Positions 26,993 to 34,304 of a DNA stretch of 64,000 nt are shown here, piece after piece. The notes below the pieces were generated by a model. It worked only from the letters and a program-made list of their open reading frames with translations. It had not been told where the DNA came from and made no database searches. The position numbers and the translations under genes were made by a program. The DNA is from Aldehydirespirator sp965220345 (GTDB taxonomy: Bacteria > Actinomycetota > Acidimicrobiia > Acidimicrobiales > Aldehydirespiratoraceae). Numbering within the stretch: position 1 is the first letter of the stretch; the number at the start of each line of letters is the position of its first letter. Location of the stretch: the NCBI GenBank assembly GCA_965220345.1, contig OZ244822.1, positions 248,001 to 312,000 of the forward strand. The letters run 5' to 3'.

Positions 26993-27109
26993 ATGAGTCA
27001 CGAGCGCGAAATACCTAACGACGAGGCTCTTGTGGAACCTCTGGAACGCTTCTGCGATCTGGTCGCCGACCTTGGCGGTCCTGAAGTGATGCGCGCCGCT
27101 TGGTCATAA
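26993..27109 (+). pseudogene. Remnant of a vapB-like antitoxin (C-terminal half)
   Basis: A 38-residue reading frame ending in 'LVADLGGPEVMRAAWS' lines up with the C-terminal half of the intact antitoxin at 30468-30689 (KVADLSDPDVMRAAWS), including 'EPLERFC' against 'EALERFC'. The RHH half is absent and no PIN gene follows. The codons differ at many third positions, so this is not a recent duplicate. No gene was seen in 26835-26992, which carries a diverged repeat of 'aatagccgcatt..ggtt.ctgc' at 26830 and 26927. Confidence 0.75.
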
Positions 27110-27386
27110 AATCCACCGACCTAGTTGTTGTTGGTAGTGGTATTGGTGGGATTAGAGGCGCTCCAAGTTTGCCAAGTTTGCCGTCAAGGTAAATCTGATA
27201 CCGAGCTAGAGGCAGCGCAAAGCTGGTCGTGTTGTCTCTGGCCTAGCTAGTCGTTGATCTATCTAGCCCTTATCTCACTCTCATCTCGCTTCTCGCCTTG
27301 ACTCAGGGCAGCATTCACCAAAGCGTTGCTGGATGCAGCCCACTCACCGAGCACCAGACGGCGATACTGCTAACTCGGGGCATCGT
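27110..27386. other. Intergenic region with a duplicated nuclease gene tail
   Basis: No gene. The segment 'ttcaccaaagcgttgctgg' near 27314 repeats the last bases of the neighbouring HNH gene (27382 onward), so the 3' end of that gene was copied or the gene was once longer. Confidence 0.5.
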
Positions 27387-29240
27387 TCACCAAAGCGTTG
27401 CTGGGGCCGGGTCTCTGGCTTGTGGGCTCCTTTCTTTTCGATTGCTTTTTGGGCCGCTGCTGGTGGGGTTTCTGCTTGTGGACTCCTCTCGGTTTCGGGG
27501 TTTGCTGGCCGTATCGTCACGGCTTGGGTCTCTGGCTCGGCTGTTCTGGGTTCGTGATGGGGATCGTCCACGGCGAGCGGGTCGTTCTGGTGGTGGGTCT
27601 TCGGCGTGGGCTGGCCCGTATCGGGGTTGCGGTTTCGAATGGTCGGGTGGGTGCAGGGTGTGATGGCTGTCGTCATGGGTTTCGATATGCCAGTTGTTGT
27701 GGTGAATGTTGTGATGACAGTTCCAGCACACCATGACCATGTTCTTCACGCTGGTCGCTCCGCCTTGTGAATACGGGATGATGTGATGTGCTTGACAGAT
27801 GTTTGGTGATACCCCGCAATGAAAGCAGCCTCCGTAGATAGTGAGCAGGGTTTGCCATTGGGTTTCTGTGACTGTTCGACGTGAGCGGCTGCGCCAGATC
27901 GCGTCACCAACCCGGTCATATACCAAACCTGTCCAACGCGTATTGCAAGACAGTTCTTCTAACACAGCATCGGGTAGTCGTGTGCCGTCTGAGAGTTCAG
28001 CGATTAGTTCACCGGTCGCATCATCTACTTGAGCGACCAGCGTGATATCAGCCACCCAACCCCCAGTAGTTCCGCACGCTTCGCCACTGTCAGCAGTATC
28101 AACAGCATCTACACCACAGTTCTCACCACCAGTAGTGGTACTGGCTTCGTTGACGCTTTGAGATGCTGTGGCTGAGATGACATCAACGCCATCCTCGCCG
28201 TTACTAGCGTTCTCGTTGCTGTTGTTTACGGCTGGTTCGGCATCAGCGCTGGCATCGTTGGTGGCTGTTGTGGCATCTGTTACGGCATTTTCAGTGCAGC
28301 CAGTTACAGCACCTTGACCGTTTCTGGTTCTGGCATCTTGGTCGTTGCCAGCTTTGTTGACGTGTTCGGCTTGGCTGCTGGTGTCGGTGTTCTCACCGCA
28401 GGCAGTTACAGCATCCTGATCGCTACGGGTTTTGCTGCTGGCGATGCTTTCACTGCTAAACCTGCGAACAGACTCGATGTTTTGACTGTTTTGGTTTCTT
28501 TTGCTGGTTTCGCTGCCTGTGTTGATGTTAGGAGTGTTGGTGGTGTGGTCTAGGGCATCTGCCATGCATTGCGGGAACTGCCGTCGCTGGGATTTGGGGA
28601 GTTTCTTGTCGTTGGTGAAGAACTGGCCCGCGATGTGGCGTATCCGGTTGTGTATACGAGTGCCGGTGATCTTGTCGAACTCGCCATGCAACGCGATCAT
28701 GCCGTCTTCGGTGTCATAGAACTTCAAATATCTCCTAGCACGCTGTCGGGCATGTTCTGAAGCACCGTTATCGCCTTGTTGAGCAGTGATCCAGCGACGG
28801 GTAGCGACACCGAATTGTTCAGGCCGCAAAGACGCTGACTGCTTCAGCAACTCATCATCACCTGCTACAGAGTTAGCACCGGTTTTGGTGATCACGTCAG
28901 CCAACCGGCGAGCGTTAGCTTGTGACACTTCACCGGTTTGCACCGCGTCACGAAGCTTGGGGACCTTGTGCAGCACTTGCGCGGTTTTGACTTGGTTATG
29001 GGCTTCGCTTTGTGTCAAACCAGCAGACACAGCTAGTACTTCAGCACCACCATCACCGTGACGTTCCCGTGCGGCGATCAACCCTGCAGCAGCAGTCTGA
29101 AACGCTGCCCCAGCAGCCATCAACACCCTTGTCTGCTCTAACGCAGCACGCAACTCAGTAGTGGCAACACCACCGGCACGCACCACGTCGAGCATCCGCT
29201 TGACGGCGGCGACTGCTTGTTGAGCGTCCTCTAAGATCAT
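27387..29240 (-). CDS. DUF222/13E12-type protein with C-terminal HNH nuclease domain (long form)
   Basis: A 617-residue actinobacterial DUF222 protein. The N-terminal helical DUF222 region (about 1-225) includes 'LTQSEAHNQVKTAQVLHKVPKLRDAVQTGEVSQANARRLADV' type sequence. A central low-complexity Asn/Thr/Ser/Ala region (about 235-375) is missing from its paralogue. The HNH domain at about 455-510 shows 'CFHCG', 'CQAHHIIPYSQGG' and 'CWNCHHNIHHNNW'. The C-terminus is basic and low in complexity and ends in LW. Its function is unproven; a nuclease linked to mobile or repeat dynamics is the usual guess. A promoter identical in layout to that of the second copy lies upstream. Confidence 0.85.
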   Translation of the reverse strand: MILEDAQQAVAAVKRMLDVVRAGGVATTELRAALEQTRVLMAAGAAFQTAAAGLIAARERHGDGGAEVLAVSAGLTQSEAHNQVKTAQVLHKVPKLRDAVQTGEVSQANARRLADVITKTGANSVAGDDELLKQSASLRPEQFGVATRRWITAQQGDNGASEHARQRARRYLKFYDTEDGMIALHGEFDKITGTRIHNRIRHIAGQFFTNDKKLPKSQRRQFPQCMADALDHTTNTPNINTGSETSKRNQNSQNIESVRRFSSESIASSKTRSDQDAVTACGENTDTSSQAEHVNKAGNDQDARTRNGQGAVTGCTENAVTDATTATNDASADAEPAVNNSNENASNGEDGVDVISATASQSVNEASTTTGGENCGVDAVDTADSGEACGTTGGWVADITLVAQVDDATGELIAELSDGTRLPDAVLEELSCNTRWTGLVYDRVGDAIWRSRSRRTVTETQWQTLLTIYGGCFHCGVSPNICQAHHIIPYSQGGATSVKNMVMVCWNCHHNIHHNNWHIETHDDSHHTLHPPDHSKPQPRYGPAHAEDPPPERPARRGRSPSRTQNSRARDPSRDDTASKPRNREESTSRNPTSSGPKSNRKERSPQARDPAPATLW

Positions 29241-29270
29241 GAACAGCAGTATAGACTATGGGTGTGACAA
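29241..29270 (-). promoter_or_regulatory. Conserved leaderless promoter of the first HNH gene
   Basis: TATACT (29248-29253) ends 7 nt before the ATG, and TTGTCA (29265-29270) sits 25 nt from it. The second HNH gene has TATAGT and TTGTCA at exactly the same distances, with 'ACCCAT' conserved between the boxes. Confidence 0.6.
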
Positions 29271-29351
29271 AGCACTCTTTTTCACACAAAAATATTTTGC
29301 ATCACACCAAAACCTAGCCTCCAGCAGGCAACCGATCAGCCACAGCAGCCT

Positions 29352-30311
29352 TCAGGAGGACCAAGTGATGTGGCGGCGGATGAACTCGTCAAACATTGGG
29401 GCGGTGAAAGCGATCACGTCATGGCGGGGCGAATAGCACAAACCTCGCTGGATTAAAAAGTGTCGAACCGGGCCTACTTGCGTGGTCTTTTTGCCGAGCG
29501 CTGCCGCGACATCGCCAGAGCGGTGCGGGCCAGGCCCCATCTCGGCCATGGCTGTCAGATAAGCCCGCTGAGCATCAGTTGTGCGATCCATCCGAACACG
29601 AAAGAACCCAGCATCAAGCTCAGCTCGCACCAGAGGGATCGCGTCAAGCGCATCCTGTCGAGTTATCCGATTTAGACCCTCAGCAGTGCGCCATGCCTGC
29701 TTGCCGAACTCCTGCAAGAAATACGGTTATCCCTGAGTGAGCGACAAAGCCTCTTCGATGGCACCGTCATCCCACGACACACCCTCGGCCGAAGCTGGCT
29801 CAACTAATGCTTGGGCGGCAGCATCGTCATCAAGGCTATTGATTTCAACGAAACTAAAGAGTCGCTCCGCATAGGTGCGAGCCTCGCCCAGCAATCCAAG
29901 CACTGAGGGAAGACCGGCACCCACCATCAGCAGAGGCAAACCCAGTTGGCTGATTTCATGCAGTCCAACGATCAGCGGCCTCAGGTGCTTCATAGGCAGG
30001 TGCTGGATCTCGTCGACTGTGATCACGACTCCTTTATTTTGGTCTTCAGCGTGCTGGGCAACTTCTCGCAGTAGATCAGTCAAGTCCCGTTCGAGGATGC
30101 GCGAATCAGCCCGCCCGTCTACTGGATCGACACCGAGAGTGACCGTGCCAGCTTCGGGGATTTCCCAGGACAGATGAAACGACTTGAGCACCCCGAGCAT
30201 GCGAGAAGCGATCTGTGGCAGACGGCGACTTGGAGTGATATCAAGCAAAGCGCAGCGATTATAAGCGTCTGCGCGACTTTTAGCCCAAACTCTTAAAAAC
30301 GCATCAGACAG
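29352..30311 (-). pseudogene. Decayed P-loop ATPase gene with an in-frame stop
   Basis: Two blocks in one frame. The 5' block (30311-29730) reads 'LLDITPSRRLPQIASRML', 'GVVITVDEIQHLPMKHLRPL' (Walker B type) and 'LPLLMVGAGLPSV'. The 3' block (29726-29352) reads 'YFLQEFGKQAW', 'DRTTDAQRAYLTAMAEMG' and a winged-helix end. They are separated only by a TAA at 29727-29729, where relatives have Tyr in 'GYPYFLQ'. The Walker A region is missing upstream: the frame meets a stop at 30312. So it has both a 5' deletion and a nonsense change. It lies between an HNH gene and a vapBC pair. Confidence 0.8.
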
Positions 30312-30401
30312 CTAAAATCGCGTAAACTCTCGTTTCCTTCGCGCATTCTGGTGCCTAACTCCAGTCACACAACATTCAGTGGATCAAAAGCCTCATCTTT
30401 T

Positions 30402-30417
30402 GATATCATACGGTATC
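30402..30417. promoter_or_regulatory. Imperfect palindrome upstream of vapBC
   Basis: GATATCATACGGTATC is self-complementary at 12 of 16 positions and lies about 50 nt upstream of the antitoxin start, where an antitoxin operator would be expected. Confidence 0.3.
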
Positions 30418-30467
30418 TAGTCAACGGGGTTGGCTGACCTGTTTGTCGTAGTACCAGGAGGACATCA

Positions 30468-30689
30468 ATGACCGACATACTCATTCGAGACGTTCCCGGC
30501 GACGTTGTCAAAGCGATTGAAGCCAACGCGAGGCGTGCTGGCCTGTCCAGAGCAGAGTATCTACGACGCGCTCTGTGTCGCGAGCGCCAAGTCCCTGAAC
30601 ACGAGGTGTCCGTGGAAGCGCTGGAACGTTTTTGCGAGAAGGTCGCTGACCTTAGCGATCCCGATGTGATGCGCGCTGCCTGGTCGTGA
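30468..30689 (+). CDS. vapB: FitA/VapB-type ribbon-helix-helix antitoxin
   Basis: A 73-residue antitoxin. Residues 1-42 read 'MTDILIRDVPGDVVKAIEAN', then 'ARRAGLSRAEYLRRAL', a classic FitA/VapB RHH domain (strand, helix, helix). The C-terminal tail (VEALERFCEKVADLSDPDVM) would bind the toxin. A GGAGG site precedes the ATG. It overlaps the toxin start by 4 nt. A remnant of a related gene lies 3.5 kb upstream at 26993-27109. Confidence 0.88.
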   Translation: MTDILIRDVPGDVVKAIEANARRAGLSRAEYLRRALCRERQVPEHEVSVEALERFCEKVADLSDPDVMRAAWS

Positions 30690-31099
30690 CAACCTGGCTA
30701 ATAGACAAGTCCGCTCTGGTTCGGCTCAGCCTCACCCCTGACTCAGCCGAATGGTCAACCAGAATCACCCGCGGGCTGATTCGGATCTCAACCTTGACAA
30801 TGCTCGAGACAGGCTTCTCGACTCGTTCGGCTGATGATCTGCGCGATACCCAAAGTGGATTTCCGCTGAACGCAATGCCTGTTGAGTATCTGACCACTGC
30901 CATTGAAGACCGCTCTGTGGTCGTCCAACAGGCTCTTGCAGATGCGGGACTGCATCGGGCACCGTCGATTCCCGATCTGCTCATCGCAGCAACGGCTGAG
31001 TTGGCTGGCCTCACGGTGCTGCACATAGACAAGGATTTCGAGATCATCGCTGGGATCACCGGCCAGAGTGTCGAGCGACTGAAAGTCCCAGGAGCCTGA
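30686..31099 (+). CDS. vapC: VapC-type PIN-domain ribonuclease toxin
   Basis: A 137-residue PIN protein with all expected acidic residues: Asp in 'TTWLIDKSALVRL' (residue 7), Glu in 'TLTMLETGFS' near 41, Asp in 'SIPDLLIAATAEL' near 99 and Asp in 'LHIDKDFEIIAGITG' near 117. VapC toxins cut tRNA or rRNA. It starts at a GTG overlapping the antitoxin stop (GTGA). The pair looks intact and active. The downstream 31100-31355 holds no recognisable gene. Confidence 0.9.
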   Translation: MTTWLIDKSALVRLSLTPDSAEWSTRITRGLIRISTLTMLETGFSTRSADDLRDTQSGFPLNAMPVEYLTTAIEDRSVVVQQALADAGLHRAPSIPDLLIAATAELAGLTVLHIDKDFEIIAGITGQSVERLKVPGA

Positions 31100-31355
31100 G
31101 CGACAATCCATAGGTCTAAACCTCGTATTGAGGCGCACACCTAATCCGAAATCCCCACCCGTACTGGGCGGACTCCAAGTCCTTAAGGTTTACATAGGGT
31201 GGACAGTAACCAGTCCCTGTCCACCTCAACAGCCCAGGCAGACCACTCTTAAAACATGCGAAGAGCTTGAACCTTGATGCTGCGACGTGCGACGGTTGTG
31301 CCATTGGCTACGAACGCATAGCTCAGATCAAATAGCGCGTAGCTTTGGGATGCAA

Positions 31356-31631
31356 TTAAGGAGTCCAGTTGAAACGGACGGCTAGCAACTGGAGCGTGGA
31401 GAAGATGCTTGCTTGTGGCACATCGAACTGATCGCACACATCAGGGAGTTTCACTTCTGGGGCACTAGCGAGCAGTTCGGAGCGGACCCGATCAATACTG
31501 AAAACGGTGTCTTGTTGGTGGTGATGGAGCATGCACTTCCAGAAACCTGGACAGATCTTAAATGAGTAGTAGAGGTTCTTGGCGGTGATGAAGACATCGG
31601 AGTCCACGAGATAGAAGCCTTTGGAGGTCAA
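31356..31631 (-). CDS. DUF4411 PIN-like toxin with its central part deleted
   Basis: A 91-residue protein. Residues 1-53 (FYLVDSDVFITAKNLYYSFK...FSIDRVRSELLA) match the N-terminus of DUF4411, a PIN-like toxin family of about 160 residues. Residues 54-91 (APEVKLPDVCDQFDVPQ...FSTLQLLAVRF) match its C-terminus, where family members read roughly 'KKVKIPDVC..F.V'. The segment in between, which holds the later acidic active-site residues and 'VVTHE', is gone without breaking the frame. It overlaps the ImmA-like gene by 4 nt. Likely an inactive toxin kept beside its antitoxin; how it is expressed is unknown. Confidence 0.72.
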   Translation of the reverse strand: MTSKGFYLVDSDVFITAKNLYYSFKICPGFWKCMLHHHQQDTVFSIDRVRSELLASAPEVKLPDVCDQFDVPQASIFSTLQLLAVRFNWTP

Positions 31632-32779
31632 GGGAGATCAATCCCGACCCGTTGTGCATACTTCTGGAATGTTCCGCCTTGCAGTCCTGTGAGGTCGTAG
31701 GCCTCTTTGAAGCCGATCCGACCCTCAAGCGCGGCGTGCAACACATAGGTTGTGAACAACTCGCCAACACGGGTGTTCTGGTTGTTGTAGAAGTCGCCTC
31801 CACCCGATGAAGCGCTGGCAGGGTGGACTTGGGCGTTGTAGTACTCATAGAAGTCGAAGAATTCGCTGCGGTCCACGAGTTCAAGATCAAGGGCACGACG
31901 TGCAGCGACCACAGGACTCACCTTGAAGGCACGGGCAAGCATTTCGTAGGGACTAACTGCTCGTTTCGCTTCCTCCCAGCGTGTTCTGAAGTCCTTTGCT
32001 GGCACAAGAAACTCTGCGGCGGCTCGGTTGCACCATTGCTCCACATCTAGGCCTTCAGGCAGCAGGAACTTGAAGCCGGATAATCCTTCTTGGCCGAGCC
32101 ATATGTGAGCCAGCTCATGGGCGAGCGTGAACATTTGAGCCGACTTGGCATCGGCACCGTTCACGAAGATCAGCGGTGCGTAAGCATCAGCGAGAGCGAA
32201 GCCGCGGAACTCCTCCACATCCAGTCGGCGGTGAGTGTTATTGCCGACGACACCGTTGATAACCGCAATCACGCCCAGCCTTTCGACAGCACGGCGCAAC
32301 TCGCTCACAGCCTCCTGCCAGGTATGCACACTGGAGGCCCAGCCGCCACTAAAGCCGAGCGCACGACGCATTTCGCGGCCTACTGCGTTAGGGTCGTCGG
32401 TCAGACTGGCGCTTCCAACGAACACCAGAGGCTCTGCCTCCTCAGCTATACGGGTATCCCTCAGCCACGCCTGCCGCCGTTGCATGGTGTAGATCGTGTC
32501 AAGCAAGTCGGCGCTCGGATGTGTCTGTGAGATGCCCTCTATCGTGCGGAAGTCGGCAACGGGAAGACGTTCCTCGGGCGGCTCGGGCAAGAAGAAGTAG
32601 CCGAACGGCGACTTGGTTGCCTTCGCGAAACGTTCAAGCTGCTTGAGGGTTGGCGAAGCTTCGCCAGATTGCCACTCTGCAAGCTTGGGAAAGCTCTGAA
32701 GCAGCTTGTCGGTGCCGACACGCGACCGCTCAATCGCCCAGTCGTAGAGGGCAGGCGCTACATCAACACGCAATGGCAT
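31628..32779 (-). CDS. XRE/ImmA-IrrE-type (DUF955) metallopeptidase regulator, antitoxin partner of DUF4411
   Basis: A 383-residue protein. An N-terminal HTH-like region (about 1-55, 'VAPALYDWAIERSRVGTDKL'...'TLKQLERFAKATKSPFGYFF') is followed by a DUF955 zinc peptidase domain with 'FTLAHELAHIWLG' near residue 210 (HExxH) and 'CNRAAAEFLVPAKDF' near 250, where the third metal ligand Glu lies. XRE-DUF955 proteins next to DUF4411 form a known toxin-antitoxin type; relatives such as ImmA cleave repressors. It is first in its two-gene operon. Three direct repeats lie between it and the divergent hicB. Confidence 0.85.
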   Translation of the reverse strand: MPLRVDVAPALYDWAIERSRVGTDKLLQSFPKLAEWQSGEASPTLKQLERFAKATKSPFGYFFLPEPPEERLPVADFRTIEGISQTHPSADLLDTIYTMQRRQAWLRDTRIAEEAEPLVFVGSASLTDDPNAVGREMRRALGFSGGWASSVHTWQEAVSELRRAVERLGVIAVINGVVGNNTHRRLDVEEFRGFALADAYAPLIFVNGADAKSAQMFTLAHELAHIWLGQEGLSGFKFLLPEGLDVEQWCNRAAAEFLVPAKDFRTRWEEAKRAVSPYEMLARAFKVSPVVAARRALDLELVDRSEFFDFYEYYNAQVHPASASSGGGDFYNNQNTRVGELFTTYVLHAALEGRIGFKEAYDLTGLQGGTFQKYAQRVGIDLP

Positions 32780-32860
32780 GAGCGGGTGTGTTCATGGTGG
32801 TTAGCGATCCGTGAGCGTACAGCTAGCGAACGCTAGGTTTAGAGGCCTGCATTCTGAGTG

Positions 32861-32920
32861 CTCTAATGCGCGATTAACCATGATCCTACTGCGCGATTTA
32901 TTGACTATCTAATGCGCGGA
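32861..32920. promoter_or_regulatory. Three iteron-like direct repeats, 23-bp period
   Basis: TGCGCG occurs at 32867, 32890 and 32913, exactly 23 bp apart, each preceded by CTAA or CTAC and, in the first two, followed by ATT. They lie between the divergent ImmA-like gene (start 32779) and hicB (start 32987). Two helical turns of spacing on one DNA face suggests cooperative binding by a regulator, probably the XRE/ImmA protein or HicB. Confidence 0.55.
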
Positions 32921-32986
32921 TCCTGTCAGGACCTCACGTTGGCTCCGCTATACCTGCGCCGAGCGCTTGATTGCTAACATCAAAAG

Positions 32987-33268
32987 ATGGGCACACCGAT
33001 TACAGAGCAGAGCCGTGGATTACGTCAACAGGTTGACCTCTGGGCAAAGGCAGCAAAACATGGTGCTTGCGTTGAGCGCCTTGAAGATTCGGAGGACTTC
33101 TACGCCTGCGTGCCGGGCGCAGCAGGGGCGTGGGGTAAAGGGCCGACACCAGAAGCGGCCGTGGAAGAACTGGAGTCGGCGCTGGTGGACTGGGTGTTGC
33201 TGAAACTGGAGCTCGGTGCTAATGACATTCCCGAGATGGGCGGCATCAGGCTAACCCTTGCGCCGTGA
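32987..33268 (+). CDS. hicB: HicB-like antitoxin
   Basis: A 93-residue HicB-type protein: 'DSEDFYACVPGAAGAWGKG' followed by 'TPEAAVEELESALVDWVLLKL' is the partial RNase H-like fold of HicB antitoxins ('..G..A.G.T.EEA..N...A'). There is no C-terminal DNA-binding domain, which in other HicB proteins is RHH or HTH, so its operator binding is unclear. A TAACAT box ends 6 nt before the ATG, consistent with a leaderless message. It overlaps hicA by 4 nt. Confidence 0.8.
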   Translation: MGTPITEQSRGLRQQVDLWAKAAKHGACVERLEDSEDFYACVPGAAGAWGKGPTPEAAVEELESALVDWVLLKLELGANDIPEMGGIRLTLAP

Positions 33269-33486
33269 GCAGTCGGCTCACGGCAATCCGCCGTAGCGAC
33301 TTCATAAGGAAGATGCACAGACTCGGGTGGAAGGGTCCTCGGGCTGGATCAAATCACGGTCGAATGTTTAAGTGTGATCAAGTGCTCATCATCCCTAATG
33401 AGCACAGTGGCAACATCAGTGTCGGGTTGCTACGGAGACTGTTGGCTCAAGCAGAGATATCTCGTGACGAGTGGCTGAACGCCTAA
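33265..33486 (+). CDS. hicA: HicA mRNA interferase toxin
   Basis: A 73-residue HicA/YcfA-like protein with the dsRBD-like plan: 'RRSDFIRKMHRLGWKGPRAG', then the catalytic His in 'SNHGRMFKC', 'VLIIPNEHSGNISVGLLRRL' and 'LLAQAEISRDEWL'. Family members cut translated mRNA in a ribosome-independent way. GTG start overlapping the hicB stop. Intact by appearance. Here the order is antitoxin first, opposite to E. coli hicAB but common elsewhere. Confidence 0.87.
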   Translation: MSSRLTAIRRSDFIRKMHRLGWKGPRAGSNHGRMFKCDQVLIIPNEHSGNISVGLLRRLLAQAEISRDEWLNA

Positions 33487-33560
33487 TGAACTGAGCACTT
33501 GCTGAAACTGGGACTGCGAGGCGGCAGGTGTTGATTTCGATCCTGCGGTCTTGCTACTGC

Positions 33561-33572
33561 GGGGGGGGGGGG
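33561..33572. repeat. G12 homopolymer
   Basis: Twelve consecutive G between hicA and the next gene, about 75 nt after the hicA stop. The rest of 33487-33727 is AT-rich, with 'agcctgcat' repeated at 33652 and 33666. Confidence 0.9.
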
Positions 33573-33727
33573 AGGTTACAGTTGACTTCGTGTTCTACAC
33601 CAGATAATATTGAAAGTTACTCTTAGTAAAAGTTAGTATTCAACTAAGTATAGCCTGCATCGTATAGCCTGCATCTTGCTGGCAACTTTCAATGAGATCA
33701 TACGAAACCATTAGGAGGTATCTGATC

Positions 33728-34207
33728 ATGGTATGGCGCACTGAAAGCAAGAAAACATCTAAAAAGTCATCCGAAAAGGAGGCCGACCGACAAGAATTAG
33801 AGGCTGTCTCTGCAGTTCGGGACGCTCTGGCGAGGGTGATCGCTAGCGGAAGCCACAACGACCGAGCCTTCGCCATTGAAGCTATTCGGGCGATTGATCT
33901 CGGCTGGGAGGACGATGACGGGAGGTACACGTTTACCTTCAGGCTGGGGAAAGTTGTGGATGCGCGCTTCTATCTCTTGGGGTCATTCCAAGAGGAGACC
34001 GACGAGCTGCCACCAGACTCATCCACATTGATGCAGGCTGCGCTCTACGCCGTTGACTATCTCGCAACCGTCTTGCTGGCCAGGCTGAACACAGTGGGCA
34101 TGGCCGTATATCCGACCATGGACTCCACTCCCGGTGAACTACTGTCGCTGCCGAGCGTAGAGTCGGATCCAATTCTTGATGCAGTCAGCCAATCCTCCGC
34201 CGAGTGA
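33728..34207 (+). CDS. Hypothetical protein
   Basis: A 159-residue soluble protein I do not recognise. It begins with a Lys/Ser/Glu-rich stretch (RTESKKTSKKSSEKEADRQE), then 'AVSAVRDALARVIASGSHND' and 'FAIEAIRAIDLGWEDDDGRY', a beta-like 'TFTFRLGKVVDARFYLLG' and a helical 'STLMQAALYAVDYLATVLL'. The start is chosen for a perfect AGGAGG 9 nt upstream; the frame is open 36 nt further. It may be the last gene of the toxin-antitoxin island or the first of a new unit. No domain call is possible from sequence alone. Confidence 0.65.
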   Translation: MVWRTESKKTSKKSSEKEADRQELEAVSAVRDALARVIASGSHNDRAFAIEAIRAIDLGWEDDDGRYTFTFRLGKVVDARFYLLGSFQEETDELPPDSSTLMQAALYAVDYLATVLLARLNTVGMAVYPTMDSTPGELLSLPSVESDPILDAVSQSSAE

Positions 34208-34304
34208 GGCGCATCAGCTCTACGTGATGGTTTCGGCTATTGCCTTGTTCTCGATTTCGACATGGGTGGCTCTCTACACCGCTGTCGTCAGCGGATAGCA
34301 GCAC

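Noticed and set aside
31249..31437. Minus-strand frame of 62 codons overlapping the DUF4411 gene
   Set aside because: Overlaps the DUF4411 end in another frame and shows no family sequence; the 31100-31355 spacer has no support for a gene.
34224..34298. A 24-codon hydrophobic mini-ORF (GTG/ATG, VMVSAIALFSISTWVALYTA) just after the hypothetical gene at 33728-34207
   Set aside because: No ribosome site at a proper distance and no leaderless box; such short hydrophobic frames are expected by chance.
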